From the IMG/VR virus record IMGVR_UViG_3300046167_000349, positions 1 through 27,988 of that record: 27,988 nt of DNA; one strand, 5' to 3'. The position numbers and the translations under genes were made by a program. The notes under the pieces are model-generated. The model was not told the DNA's origin, did not search any database, and saw nothing but the letters and a program-made list of their open reading frames with translations. Origin of the DNA: a virus. This document shows positions 1 through 8,821 of this stretch, piece after piece (position 1 is the stretch's first letter; each line of letters starts with the position of its first letter).

Positions 1-773
1 ATATTCAGACCTAGTGACCAAAATGTTAGAGTACCTGTATTCACAGAGGACACAGATAGCGTTTCTTTTCTATACAAAGGAGAGGTAAAACGAGTACAAA
101 GCATAAGCAGTAGCACAAACACTAACGGACAAATAGACTACATCACAGTATCAGGTGCTGACAATACAGACAATTACAAAGAACGTGTATTAGCAGACGG
201 TGGTGTACTTGAAGACAATAGCCTTTTAGATGCGTTTTTAGACAGCGTAGACATAGGCTTGGTAGACGAACTATATATCAATTCAGATAGTGGCACACAG
301 GTCGTTAAAATAAGCACAGAGCCTTGCTCAAAGTATGAGCCATACAAAGTTACGTTTCATTAACAAGTTTGGTGCATTACAGGATATGTACTTTAGCCTT
401 AAAAGCACTTGAGAGCCTAAACACCACAGGAGAAACCTACAAAGCAAATGTAGTAGACTTTAGCACACTAACATACGACACCTACAAACCCCAAGTAGCG
501 CAATACAACAAACTAGGAAAGGAAAGTATCACACTAAACACTAACTACATAAGTGAAGATTACAACGAAGTAATAAAGCAGCTTATGATGTCAGAGCAAG
601 TATGGCTTACTAGACTAGACAATCCTGCACCTGATAGCAACAATTTAGAAACAGTATTAGCTGTAATTCCTAAGACACGAAACGTAACATATAAAACAAG
701 TTTAAACGATAGACTTGTACAATACACAGTAGACTTTGATTATGCTTTTGACAAGATAAATACAGTAAGATAG
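1..773 (+). CDS. Seam-spanning phage structural (tail/neck) protein, 3' part, broken by two indels
   Basis: This is the C-terminal two thirds of a structural protein whose start is at 27596, at the other end of the window. The frame is open from base 1 and matches the frame leaving the window end. It is read in frame 1 to about 355, frame 2 to about 409 and frame 3 to the stop at 771-773. Dropping one T from TTT at 355-357 and one T from TT at 409-410 gives a smooth protein (VTFINKFGALQDMYF, then KSTESLNTTGETYK), which I recognise from a structural protein of flavobacterial phages. The joined gene would encode 387 residues. It sits between tail completion genes and a large tail protein and overlaps the next gene as TAGTG. 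Exact role unknown; a tail or baseplate component is inferred from position. Confidence 0.8.
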
Positions 774-2812
774 TGGTAATTCAGTTATACATAGAAGGGC
801 AAAGGGTTGAGTTGTTTAAAGACGAAAGTGTTACAATAACTGACAGCATCCAAAACGTAAAAGACATAGAGAAGGTATTTACTGCCTTTACTCAGTCCTT
901 TAGTATACCTGCTTCTAAGAATAATAACAAGATATTCAAGCACTACTATAACTTTGATATTACAAATGGGTTTGATGCACGTAAAAAAGTAACAGCTACT
1001 ATTGAACTAAACAACATACCATTTAGAAGCGGTAAGATAAAACTAGAAGGAGTAGACTTAAAAAACAACAAAGCACACACATATAGAATTACATTCTTTG
1101 GAGATATTGTAGACCTTAAAGACAAGATAGGAGAAAAGAAACTATCAGACTTAGACTTGACTGCATACAATTTAACATATGACCCTTCAACAGTTTACAC
1201 AAAATTAAGAGTAGCACCAAGCACTACTAATCATATTATAGCACCTTTAATAACTCACAGTCAGAGGTTGTACTATGAAGATGGTGCACACGGTGTAGGC
1301 ACAGGCAATTTATGGTACGAAAGTGGCACAGGTACATCACATCATCACGGAGTAAAGTGGAATGAGTTAAAGTACGCTATACGAGTAAACAAAATTATAG
1401 AACAAATAGAAACAGATTTAGACCTTTCTTTTTCTACTGACTTTTTTAAAAATACAAGTATTGATAAAATGGATAACTTGTTTTTATGGCTTCACAGAAA
1501 AAGCGGCAAGGTAGAAGATTTATCAGGTAGCACAGCTTTATTTGAAACACAAGTGGACGGTTGGACACCAACAACAGACGGAGATTTTAGTATAAGTACC
1601 ACACAGCTAGTCGTTACATCAAGCTTCCCTGATAGTTTTTATGATGAGTTTAAATTAACCTTACAAACTGCAAGCAGCACAGAATATAATGTAGAAATAA
1701 TAAAGAATGGGCAAAGCATTTATGATGAAACAGGTATACAAGGAAACCACATAGCAGATGGAGAGGCAGGCGATTTTGATATAGGAGATGGTATATATAC
1801 TGTATTCATAACATCAACAGCAGCAATCACATTTACAAATATATTTTGGAATATAGACTATATAGAACCTTTTGAACCGTCTGTATCTTTAACATACCCA
1901 ACAGGCAGCTATACTACCAACGCAGCATTTACATTTAACGTAAACAAACAAATGCCTGATATTAAAATATTAGATTTTCTTACAGGTCTATTTAAGATGT
2001 TTAACCTTACAGCTTTTGTACAGAATGGTGTAATACAAGTAAAGCCCTTAGATGATTTTTATACAGGTACAGACACATACGACATAACAGAGTTTGTAGA
2101 TGTGAATAGTAGCAAGGTAGATGTAGCACTTCCATATAGAGAGATAGAATTTAAATTTAAAGACACTAAAACATTTTTAGCAAATAAGTTTGGAGAACTT
2201 AATAACAGGAATTGGGGTAAGATATCATACAATGCAGGAGAAACAGCATTAGCAGGGCAATTATATAAAGTTGAGTTACCTTTTGGTCATTTACTATATG
2301 AGCGTTTAAATGATGCTGATGATGGTTCACAGTTAAACATACAATGGGGTTATAACGTAGATAAAAGCCAAAATGCTTATTTAGGTAGTCCTTTATTATT
2401 TTATCCGATAAATATAACAACAGGTGGTATCAGTTTTATAAATGAATTAGACGAAGATGGTGTACCGCAAGACCATTTATATCTTAATACCGTAAACCTG
2501 CCCTTTAATAGTGTAAGCGAAAACCCTGCTACTAATGATTTTCAATTAAACTTTAACAGAGAAGTTAGCGAATGGACACAAAACACAGATTTTGCAGATA
2601 CATTATTTACCAACTATTCTGATTATATAACAAGCGTATTTAATACCAAGCAAAGACTAACAAAGCTAAAGGCTTATTTGCCTATGCGTATCTTACTTAA
2701 CTATGGTTTAGGGGATAGGTTTATAGTAGCGGGAAACCAATACAAGATAAACAGCATAAGCACAAACCTACTTACAGGGGAAAGCGACATAGAACTAATA
2801 AATGATTTATGA
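773..2812 (+). CDS. Large tail structural protein (putative distal tail or baseplate component)
   Basis: The gene encodes 679 residues starting at GTG 773, which overlaps the stop of the gene before it. The N-terminal 130 residues are beta-rich (starting IQLYIEGQRVELF and including PFRSGKIKLEGV), and the C-terminus is also beta-rich. There is no signal peptide, membrane segment or catalytic motif that I can identify. It lies directly upstream of the tape measure gene and downstream of the seam structural protein, so a tail tip or baseplate role is likely. Similar proteins occur next to the tape measure gene in Bacteroidota phages, but I cannot name a family. A receptor-binding contribution is possible because of the long middle region (residues about 250-370). 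Confidence 0.85.
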   Translation: MVIQLYIEGQRVELFKDESVTITDSIQNVKDIEKVFTAFTQSFSIPASKNNNKIFKHYYNFDITNGFDARKKVTATIELNNIPFRSGKIKLEGVDLKNNKAHTYRITFFGDIVDLKDKIGEKKLSDLDLTAYNLTYDPSTVYTKLRVAPSTTNHIIAPLITHSQRLYYEDGAHGVGTGNLWYESGTGTSHHHGVKWNELKYAIRVNKIIEQIETDLDLSFSTDFFKNTSIDKMDNLFLWLHRKSGKVEDLSGSTALFETQVDGWTPTTDGDFSISTTQLVVTSSFPDSFYDEFKLTLQTASSTEYNVEIIKNGQSIYDETGIQGNHIADGEAGDFDIGDGIYTVFITSTAAITFTNIFWNIDYIEPFEPSVSLTYPTGSYTTNAAFTFNVNKQMPDIKILDFLTGLFKMFNLTAFVQNGVIQVKPLDDFYTGTDTYDITEFVDVNSSKVDVALPYREIEFKFKDTKTFLANKFGELNNRNWGKISYNAGETALAGQLYKVELPFGHLLYERLNDADDGSQLNIQWGYNVDKSQNAYLGSPLLFYPINITTGGISFINELDEDGVPQDHLYLNTVNLPFNSVSENPATNDFQLNFNREVSEWTQNTDFADTLFTNYSDYITSVFNTKQRLTKLKAYLPMRILLNYGLGDRFIVAGNQYKINSISTNLLTGESDIELINDL

Positions 2813-2952
2813 TTAAGAATATTCTAGACTTATTAGAATTAGCAAAAGGAGAAACAGAGAATATCCGTATAGCACAAGGTAAGTATCATTTGCCTAGTGG
2901 GTTAATGGGTGCAGGTAAAAAAATTAAAAGAGAAGTAGGATGGAAAAAATAA
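2809..2952 (+). CDS. Small conserved-looking protein bridging tail gene and tape measure gene
   Basis: A 47-residue ORF whose ATG overlaps the TGA of the tail protein gene (ATGA) and whose end overlaps the start of the tape measure gene at 2940. The ATGA overlap implies translational coupling. The protein begins with a leucine-rich helix (MIKNILDLLELAKGE) and ends in a basic segment (MGAGKKIKREVGWKK). The position, directly before the tape measure gene, and the tidy overlaps on both sides support it as a real gene. Function unknown; a minor tail assembly factor is a guess from position only. Confidence 0.65.
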   Translation: MIKNILDLLELAKGETENIRIAQGKYHLPSGLMGAGKKIKREVGWKK

Positions 2953-4676
2953 CTTTACAACTAGATGCTGATATTTCAATGGCAATAAAAGACTTTGAAA
3001 AAGTTGATGAAAGCCTAGAAAAAGTTGATGGAAGCATACAAAGTCTAAATGATGAACTTGTTACAACAAAGAAAGGTTTTAAGGGCTTAACAGTTGGAGC
3101 AAAATTAGCGAAAATAGGAATTAAAGGAATTGGTACTGCTTTAAAGGGTGCAGGTATTGGTTTAGCCGTAGCAGCTTTTACATTACTCAAAGACATATTT
3201 AAAGAAAACCAAGTAGTAGCAGATGCGTTTAAAACAGCATTTGAATTTTTATCTATTGCATTTAATGACTTTGCTAATTTTATATTTAGTAGTAGCGATA
3301 AGATTACAGGATTTTTTAAAAGTATATTTGATGACCCTTTAGGTTCTGTAAAAAGTTTAGGACTTGCAATTAAAAATAATATCATTGATAGGTTTAATTC
3401 TTTACTAGATACATTAGGGTTTGCAGGAACAGCGATAAAAAAGTTATTTGAAGGAGATTTTGCAGGTGCAGCAGAAAGTGCAAAACAAGCAACACTATCA
3501 CTTGTAGACACTATTGGTATTGTAGATACTGAAACTTTAGCTAAAGGTTTTGATGCGGTTTCTAACGGTGTAAAAAACTATGTTACAGAAACAGGCAAAG
3601 CAGCAGCCGCAAATGTACAACTAGAAAAAACAGCTAGAATTGCAGAAGCAGCTAATCAGGGGTTAATTGAGCAATACGATATTCAGGCTGAAAGTTTAAG
3701 ACAAATAAGGGATGACGAAAGCAAAACTATATCAGAACGCATAGAAGCTAACAATAAACTTGCTGAAGTATTAGACGAACAGGAAAAGGCTATGATGGCT
3801 AATGCTAATGCTAGAGTATTACAAGCAGAAGCAGAACTAGCTAAAAACAAAGAGAATATAGACAACCAAATAGCCTACCAAGAAGCACTTAACGAACAGG
3901 CAGCTATTGAGGCGCAAATAACAGGTTTTAGAAGTGAGCAACAAGTTAACGTAAATGCATTATTAAAAGAAGAGCAAGATGCAAGAAGAGAATTAGCTGA
4001 AATAGGCAAAACTGAAGCTGAATTAGAAAGACTTGAAGCATTAAATATATATAATGACCGTAAGCAGTTAATAGAAAGAACAATAAGCGATGAAGTAGAA
4101 CGAGCAGAAGCATTAAAAAAGATTAAAGCCGATTACGACGCTTATATTCGTTCAGCAGATAAGGTAGCAGCAGCAGAAGCCAATAAAATTGCTGAAGATG
4201 CGCAAAAAGCAAAATTAGACACACTACGAAATGGTTTAGCGGGTATTGCTGCTAATTTAGGCAAAGAAACAGCAGCAGGTAAGGCAGCGGCAATATCTAG
4301 TGCTTTAATATCTACATATCAAGGCGCACAAGATAGTTATAAATCATTAGCAGGTATTCCTATAATTGGTCCTGCATTAGGTTTTGCAGCAGCAGCAGCA
4401 GCGACAGTAGCAGGTTTAGCAAACGTTAAAGCTATTACATCTACCAAAACACCACAAGTAGCAGGTGGAGGGGGTACACCAAGCGTAAGCGCACCAAGTA
4501 GACCAAGCGCACCACAACCCCCTGCATTTAACATAGTAGGAGCAGGAGCAGGAAACCAATTAGCAGAAACAATAGCAGGTCAAACACAGAAGCCTATTAA
4601 AGCGTTTGTAACATCACAAGACGTAACAACTGCACAAAGTTTAGAGCGTAATATAGTAGAGGGTGCATCAATATAG
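2940..4676 (+). CDS. Tail tape measure protein
   Basis: A 578-residue protein with the typical tape measure make-up. An N-terminal helical segment (residues 1-45) is followed by a glycine- and alanine-rich hydrophobic stretch (about 55-85, including IGIKGIGTALKGAGIG). Long charged coiled coil follows (about 225-410), then a second Ala/Gly-rich hydrophobic region (about 425-500), and a Gly/Pro/Ser-rich tail. In siphoviruses this protein sits inside the tail tube and sets tail length. Using the known rule of roughly 1.5 angstrom per residue, a tail of about 85-90 nm is inferred. It starts inside the small ORF before it. A long open minus-strand frame lies opposite its first third but is only a shadow of biased codon use. 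Confidence 0.9.
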   Translation: MEKITLQLDADISMAIKDFEKVDESLEKVDGSIQSLNDELVTTKKGFKGLTVGAKLAKIGIKGIGTALKGAGIGLAVAAFTLLKDIFKENQVVADAFKTAFEFLSIAFNDFANFIFSSSDKITGFFKSIFDDPLGSVKSLGLAIKNNIIDRFNSLLDTLGFAGTAIKKLFEGDFAGAAESAKQATLSLVDTIGIVDTETLAKGFDAVSNGVKNYVTETGKAAAANVQLEKTARIAEAANQGLIEQYDIQAESLRQIRDDESKTISERIEANNKLAEVLDEQEKAMMANANARVLQAEAELAKNKENIDNQIAYQEALNEQAAIEAQITGFRSEQQVNVNALLKEEQDARRELAEIGKTEAELERLEALNIYNDRKQLIERTISDEVERAEALKKIKADYDAYIRSADKVAAAEANKIAEDAQKAKLDTLRNGLAGIAANLGKETAAGKAAAISSALISTYQGAQDSYKSLAGIPIIGPALGFAAAAAATVAGLANVKAITSTKTPQVAGGGGTPSVSAPSRPSAPQPPAFNIVGAGAGNQLAETIAGQTQKPIKAFVTSQDVTTAQSLERNIVEGASI

Positions 4677-4694
4677 TAAAATATAAAAATTAAA

Positions 4695-4706
4695 CGTTAT
4701 AGTTAT
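4695..4706 (+). promoter_or_regulatory. Late motif copy 1, CGTTATAGTTAT
   Basis: The 12 bases directly abut the ATG of the protease gene at 4707. The same motif with one variable base recurs at 6179, 8444, 23574 and 25907, always before a late gene block. A phage-specific late promoter is inferred. The copy at 23574 is 32 nt from its ATG, which argues against a simple ribosome binding site. Confidence 0.6.
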
Positions 4707-5886
4707 ATGAGGATAGTCGAACTTATTTTAGATGAAAATAGTGTAGAGGGTATAGAGGCTATCTCTATTGTAGAAAACCCTGCCATTGAGGAGGACTTTG
4801 TTGCACTAAAAAACGAAGAAGTACAACTAGCGCAAATAGACAAACAACTATTAGTAGGTGCTTTGCTTATTCCTAACAAACCTATATACAGACGTAGAGG
4901 AGAAGATGAGTATTATATTTATTTCTCTAAAGACACTATCCGTAAGGCTGCTGAAATGTACCTTATGAAAGGCAATCAGAACAACAGCACACTAGAACAC
5001 CAACACAGCCTAAACGGTTTAACGCTAGTAGAGAGTTGGCTAGTAGAAGATGAAACACACGATAAGTCTAGGAAGTATGGCTTAAACGTACCTGTAGGGT
5101 ACTTGGCTAGGGTGTAGTCAAAGTAAACAACGATGAGGTTTGGAATGACTATGTAAAAACAGGCAAAGTAAAAGGGTTTAGTATAGAAGGGGTACTTCAT
5201 TGACAAGATGGAAAGACCTAAAGAACCTATAAACGACTTTGAAGAAGAAGAAGCAGAGGAGATGCTATCTTATATACGTAGAATTGTAAGAGATGACAAA
5301 CGCTATAAAGACGGTAAGAAAGAAGAACTAGAAAGCTACTCTGACTATCCTGATGCTGTAAAGAAACAATGCACAAAGAGGCATAGACCTAAACAAAGAA
5401 ATAAACAACAAGTGCGCAACTGACGTAGGTAAGATACGAGCGCAACAATTAGCACAAGGTAAACCTATTAGCGAAAACACTATTAAACGTATGTACTCTT
5501 ATTTGTCAAGAGCAGAGGAGTATTACGATGAAGGAGATACAAAGGCTTGTGGTACTATATCCTACTTGTTGTGGGGTGGCAAAGCTGCCAAGAGATGGGC
5601 TGAAAGCAAACTAAAAGAATTAGGCTTGTTAGAGTTGAGCGAAGTAGTAAGCGACACTATGGCTATTATAGACGATAGACTAGCATACTCCACTAAAGAA
5701 CTAGCAATAAAAGCAGCACAGGATATAGGTTGTGAGAGTTACCACGAACACGAGTATGAGGGTAAGACTTGGTTTATGCCTTGTGAGCAGCACAAATTAG
5801 AAAAGCCTTGTACAGCAGGATATAGACAATACGGTATGAAAGAGAAGGATGGTAAGTTAGTACCTAATTGTATACCTATTAAGTAA
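4707..5886 (+). CDS. Prohead serine protease (XkdF-like) with C-terminal extensions, broken by four indels
   Basis: Four overlapping frames make one gene. Removing one base from GGG 5097-5099, GGG 5110-5112, GGGG 5189-5192 and AAA 5364-5366 restores an in-frame protein of 391 residues. The N-terminal part (LILDENSVEGIEAISIVENPAIE, in pieces) and the core (VPVGTWLG, then KGFSIEGYF) fit XkdF-like phage prohead proteases, which trim the scaffold during capsid maturation. Residues about 230-300 form a helical domain with DEGDTKACGTISYLLWGG. The C-terminus (about 330-391) has a Cys-rich end, CEQH, KPC, GYRQYG and VPNC, often appended to such proteins. It lies just upstream of scaffold and capsid genes, as expected, and its stop overlaps the next ATG (TAATG). 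Confidence 0.75.
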
Positions 5887-6023
5887 TGGCTAAAAGAATT
5901 GAAGTAGCGCATATAGTAAAACCTAAAGTAAAAAGAAAGGGTGTACACGCTAAAACAAAAATGAGTAGTACAAAGGGCAGTAAGAACTATAAGAAAAAAT
6001 ATAAAGGACAAGGCAAATGTTAA
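5886..6023 (+). CDS. Small, very basic protein
   Basis: A 45-residue ORF starting at the ATG that overlaps the protease stop (TAATG). It is rich in lysine and arginine (VKPKVKRKGVHAKTK, GSKNYKKKYKGQGKC), with hardly any hydrophobic core. Short basic proteins of this kind, with a KNSKNYKK-type tail, occur beside capsid genes in Bacteroidota phages. DNA or scaffold binding is possible but not shown. The next micro-gene starts inside its end at 6017. Confidence 0.7.
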   Translation: MAKRIEVAHIVKPKVKRKGVHAKTKMSSTKGSKNYKKKYKGQGKC

Positions 6024-6154
6024 AGAGATTTTTGACACCATCAAAGACAAGTCCTAAAAGCAGTAAACGTGGATGTTTATGTGCTGACAAAGACACTTAC
6101 AGTACTAAATGCTGTAAAGGTAAACTAATCAATCAAGGCATTGGTAAAATTTAA
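6017..6154 (+). CDS. Small Cys-rich protein (RGCLC ... KCC type)
   Basis: A 45-residue ORF beginning at ATG 6017, overlapping the gene before it by 7 bases. Its core is RGCLCADKDTYSTKCCKG, with four cysteines as CxC and CC, followed by INQGIGKI. This pattern is one I recognise from tiny proteins near capsid genes of flavobacterial phages. The cysteines could bind a metal or form disulphides. Function unknown. It is the last gene before the late motif at 6179. Confidence 0.7.
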   Translation: MLKRFLTPSKTSPKSSKRGCLCADKDTYSTKCCKGKLINQGIGKI

Positions 6155-6178
6155 AAATGTAAAATAAGTTAAATAAAT

Positions 6179-6190
6179 AGTTATAGTTAT
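6179..6190 (+). promoter_or_regulatory. Late motif copy 2, AGTTATAGTTAT
   Basis: Directly abuts ATG 6191 of the scaffold-like gene. It differs from the other copies only at its first base (A instead of C) and at the variable seventh to eighth positions. It would drive the scaffold and capsid block, which ends at the terminator at 7755. Confidence 0.55.
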
Positions 6191-6804
6191 ATGAAAGCAA
6201 CCGAAATGTTAAATAAGATTAAAACCTATCTAGGTGAAGAAGCTACTGACATTGTGAATGATGTTGAGCAAAGCCAAGAGAAGGTAGAACTAGCAACTGC
6301 AAAGCTAGAAAACGGTACTGTATTAGAAGCAGAGGCGTTTGAAGCAGGTAAAGAAATATTTATTATTACCGAAGATGACAAAGTAGCATTGCCTGTTGGC
6401 GATTATACTATGGAAGATGGTAAGATGCTAGTAGTAGCAGAAGAAGGCATTATTGCTGAAATCAAAGACCTAGACGAAGAAGCTGATGAAGAAGTAGAAG
6501 ATGAGTAGAAGCTGAAGAAGAAATGGGCTATGTTACTAAAGAAGAACTAGCAGAAGCAGTATCTGAAATCAAAGCTATGATTGAGGATATGAAGAAAGAA
6601 GAAATGAGTGAAGAAGTGGTTGAAGAAGCAGAAGTAGAGTTATCAGAGGAATTACCGCAAGAAGTAAAAGAGGAATTGTCTGAACCTGCTGCCGAGCCTA
6701 TTGCTCATAACCCTGAACAAAAAACTAACAATATTGGTGTAAAGTTTGCGCAAAACAGAAAGCAAACAACACTCGATAAAGTAATGTCTAAAATTAACAA
6801 TTAA
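6191..6804 (+). CDS. Scaffold-like acidic protein, split by one missing base
   Basis: Two abutting frames, 6191-6508 (105 residues) and 6523-6804 (93 residues), lie between protease and major capsid genes. Adding one A near 6504 (GATGAG to GATGAAG) joins them into 204 residues with a continuous Glu-rich middle (EVEDEVEAEEE, then MGYVTKEELAEAV). The first half carries a small beta-rich segment with LENGTVLEAEAFEAGKE. The second half is a charged coiled coil ending in a basic tail (residues about 180-204). The acidic helical make-up and position fit a capsid scaffold. If the stop at 6506-6508 is real, there are two separate genes; the smooth reading across it makes one gene more likely. Confidence 0.7.
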
Positions 6805-6815
6805 AATTAAATAAA

Positions 6816-7736
6816 ATGCCAAACCCAACTATTACAAGTTCAAGTTACGCAGGAGAGTTTGCAGGAAAATATCTTGCTGCTGCTCTTTTGTCTGCTGATA
6901 CACTAGATAGCGGAACTGTTACTATTTTACCTAACGTAAAGTATAAAGCTGCTATGAAAGTAGGTTCTTTTGGAAGTCTTGTCCGCTCTGCTGACTGTGA
7001 TTTCGATAGTTCTACTTCAACAATGACACTAACTGAAAAAGTACTTACTCCTGCTGAATTGCAAGTAAACTTACAAATCTGTAAGAAAGAATTACACGCA
7101 GATTGGGAAGCTGCTCAAATGGGCTTTAGTGCTTTTGATGAATTGCCACCACTATTCTCTGACTTCGTTATTGCACAAGTAGCAGCAGAGGTTGCAAATG
7201 CAACTGAAACTTCTATCTGGTCAGGTAGCACAGGAGAAGGTTCTTTTGACGGCTTTGATACTCTATTAACTGCTGACGGCGGTGCTGATGTAACTGCTGT
7301 TGCTATTGATAGCTCAAACGTAGTAGCACAATTAGGTGCGATTGTAGATGCTATTCCAACAACAGTTTACGGAAAAGAAGACCTTAACCTATATGTATCT
7401 TCAAACATTGCTAGAGCGTATGTACGTTCTTTAGGTGGATTTGTTGCTACTATTGGTGGTGCAGGTACAGACAACAAAGGTTCACAATGGTACAACGGTG
7501 GTCAGCTTTCTTTTGAAGGTATCAACATTGTTGTTGCTAAAGGACTTGCTGATAACACAGCGATTGCTGCTCAAAAATCTAACCTATTCTTTGGTACAGG
7601 TCTATTAGATGACCGTAACGAAGTTAAAGTTATTGATATGGCTGACCTTGACGGTTCACAGAACGTCAGAGTTGTGATGCGTTACACAGCAGGTGTACAA
7701 TACGGAGTAAGAGGCGATATCGTTCTTTACTCATAA
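6816..7736 (+). CDS. Major capsid protein
   Basis: A 306-residue protein following the scaffold by 11 nt. It starts with PNPTITSSSYAGEFAGKY. A central segment (residues about 85-130) contains ELQVNLQICKKELHADWEA, FDELPPLFSDFVIA and later NATETSIWSG, which I recognise from major capsid proteins of Bacteroidota siphoviruses, although the sequence is far from lambda or HK97. The codon mix is richer in GCT and GGT than its neighbours, as expected for a highly expressed gene. A strong hairpin-T terminator (7755-7788) follows at once, so it ends a transcription unit. The protein builds the capsid shell. Confidence 0.85.
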   Translation: MPNPTITSSSYAGEFAGKYLAAALLSADTLDSGTVTILPNVKYKAAMKVGSFGSLVRSADCDFDSSTSTMTLTEKVLTPAELQVNLQICKKELHADWEAAQMGFSAFDELPPLFSDFVIAQVAAEVANATETSIWSGSTGEGSFDGFDTLLTADGGADVTAVAIDSSNVVAQLGAIVDAIPTTVYGKEDLNLYVSSNIARAYVRSLGGFVATIGGAGTDNKGSQWYNGGQLSFEGINIVVAKGLADNTAIAAQKSNLFFGTGLLDDRNEVKVIDMADLDGSQNVRVVMRYTAGVQYGVRGDIVLYS

Positions 7737-7754
7737 TATTAACTAACATAGAAA

Positions 7755-7788
7755 GGGTGGGTTAGGTATATCCTACCTGCCCTTTTTT
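7755..7788 (+). terminator. Rho-independent terminator after the capsid gene
   Basis: GGGTGGGTTAGG and TCCTACCTGCCC pair around a TATA loop with two wobble pairs and a small internal mismatch, followed by six T at 7783-7788. It lies 19 nt after the capsid stop. Confidence 0.8.
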
Positions 7789-7803
7789 AATAAATAAATA
7801 AAT

Positions 7804-8340
7804 ATGAGTTGTGCAATAACAAAAGGTAGAGGTATAGGCTGTAAGGCAGCTTATGCAGGTATCAAAAATGTATATATACTTGATTATAGCGCAGCGATTG
7901 CAGCGTTAAGCCCTTCATCAGGAACGGTAACATTACCATCAGATGGAAGTGCTGAATTTTTCAAGTTTGAGGTAAAAGGTGGTCAAACATCTTTAGAAAC
8001 AAGCGTAACATCAAGCAGAGAAAATGGAACTACTTTTTATGAAAGTACTCTAAATATTACTTTTCAAAACCTAGATGTTGCAACACAAGAGGAGATAAAA
8101 CTCTTAAACAGAGGTAGAGCGCACTATGTTGTTGAACTATATCCTGATGGTACAGGTACTACAAAGTACTTACTAGTAGGAAAAGACAACGGTGCAGAGG
8201 TTACAGGTGGTACTATTGTAACAGGAGCAGCAGCAGGGGATTTACAAGGGTTTACACTTACAGCGACAGCTAGTGAGGTTAATCCGCCATTCTTCTCAAC
8301 TGTGCCTGATGTAGATGCTACAACTATTACTCCTGCTTAA
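7804..8340 (+). CDS. Major tail (tube) protein
   Basis: A 178-residue beta-rich protein after the capsid terminator. It begins SCAITKGRGIGCKAAYAGIKN, with CxxxxGRxxxCK and GIKNVYILDY, a start seen in tail tube proteins of flavobacterial phages. The middle (EFKVKGG-like segment, ETSVTSSRENGTTFYESTLNITF) is repetitive beta structure. The C-terminus (ATASEVNPPFF) resembles the usual end of these proteins. It lies between two terminators (7755 and 8391) with no late motif of its own, so it probably depends on read-through from the capsid unit. Confidence 0.75.
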   Translation: MSCAITKGRGIGCKAAYAGIKNVYILDYSAAIAALSPSSGTVTLPSDGSAEFFKFEVKGGQTSLETSVTSSRENGTTFYESTLNITFQNLDVATQEEIKLLNRGRAHYVVELYPDGTGTTKYLLVGKDNGAEVTGGTIVTGAAAGDLQGFTLTATASEVNPPFFSTVPDVDATTITPA

Positions 8341-8390
8341 TATATTTTTTATATATTTGCGTAGAGTATAAGTTTTTTTTGATTATGATA

Positions 8391-8421
8391 GAGGGGGGTG
8401 CATTAGCACTCCTCTTTTTTT
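8391..8421 (+). terminator. Rho-independent terminator after the major tail gene
   Basis: GAGG and GTGC on the left pair with GCAC and CCTC on the right around the loop ATTA, with three unpaired G on the left and one T on the right, and a T tract at 8415-8421. The late motif at 8444 follows 22 nt later. Confidence 0.75.
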
Positions 8422-8443
8422 ATTACAAATTCTCACTTTTTAT

Positions 8444-8455
8444 CGTTATACTTAT
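8444..8455 (+). promoter_or_regulatory. Late motif copy 3, CGTTATACTTAT
   Basis: Directly abuts ATG 8456 and follows a terminator, so a new transcription unit must start here. It is identical in all 12 bases to the copy at 23574. Confidence 0.65.
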
Positions 8456-8821
8456 ATGAAGATTGTATCAGTATCGCAAACACAAACATTTAAGTATATA
8501 CCAAGAGCGGAGTATGTTACTCAAACGCTTACATATACTGTTACTGATGAACAAACTAACAAGTCTGAAACAATTACAGCATCTACTATTGTTGATAGCA
8601 ATGAAAACTTTTTAACAGCTTCTATGACATTTGGCAGCAGCAACGCACCATTTAGAGAAGGACACTTTTACACACTAGAGGTTTTAAATGGCAGCACATT
8701 AGTATATAGAGATAAATTGTTTTGTACAGCACAAGCACCTGTAACACAAAGCAGGTATAATGTAAATAAAGACGTTTACGATACAAACGATACACACAAT
8801 AACGATTATATAGTATTATGA
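8456..8821 (+). CDS. Small beta-rich structural protein
   Basis: A 121-residue protein that opens the portal block. It has alternating beta-strand character (residues 5-40, 60-95) and a polar tail rich in Asn and Asp (residues 100-121, including KDVYDTNDT). There is no signal peptide or membrane segment. Its stop overlaps the portal ATG (ATGA at 8818), so the two are translationally coupled. I do not recognise the family beyond a general likeness to small proteins placed before the portal in Bacteroidota phages. A minor head or neck component is inferred from position. Confidence 0.75.
   Translation: MKIVSVSQTQTFKYIPRAEYVTQTLTYTVTDEQTNKSETITASTIVDSNENFLTASMTFGSSNAPFREGHFYTLEVLNGSTLVYRDKLFCTAQAPVTQSRYNVNKDVYDTNDTHNNDYIVL

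Noticed and set aside
2924-3511. 195-residue open frame on the minus strand, opposite the tape measure gene
   Set aside because: It lies entirely opposite a well supported gene, has serine-, leucine- and asparagine-rich shadow composition and no promoter or neighbours.
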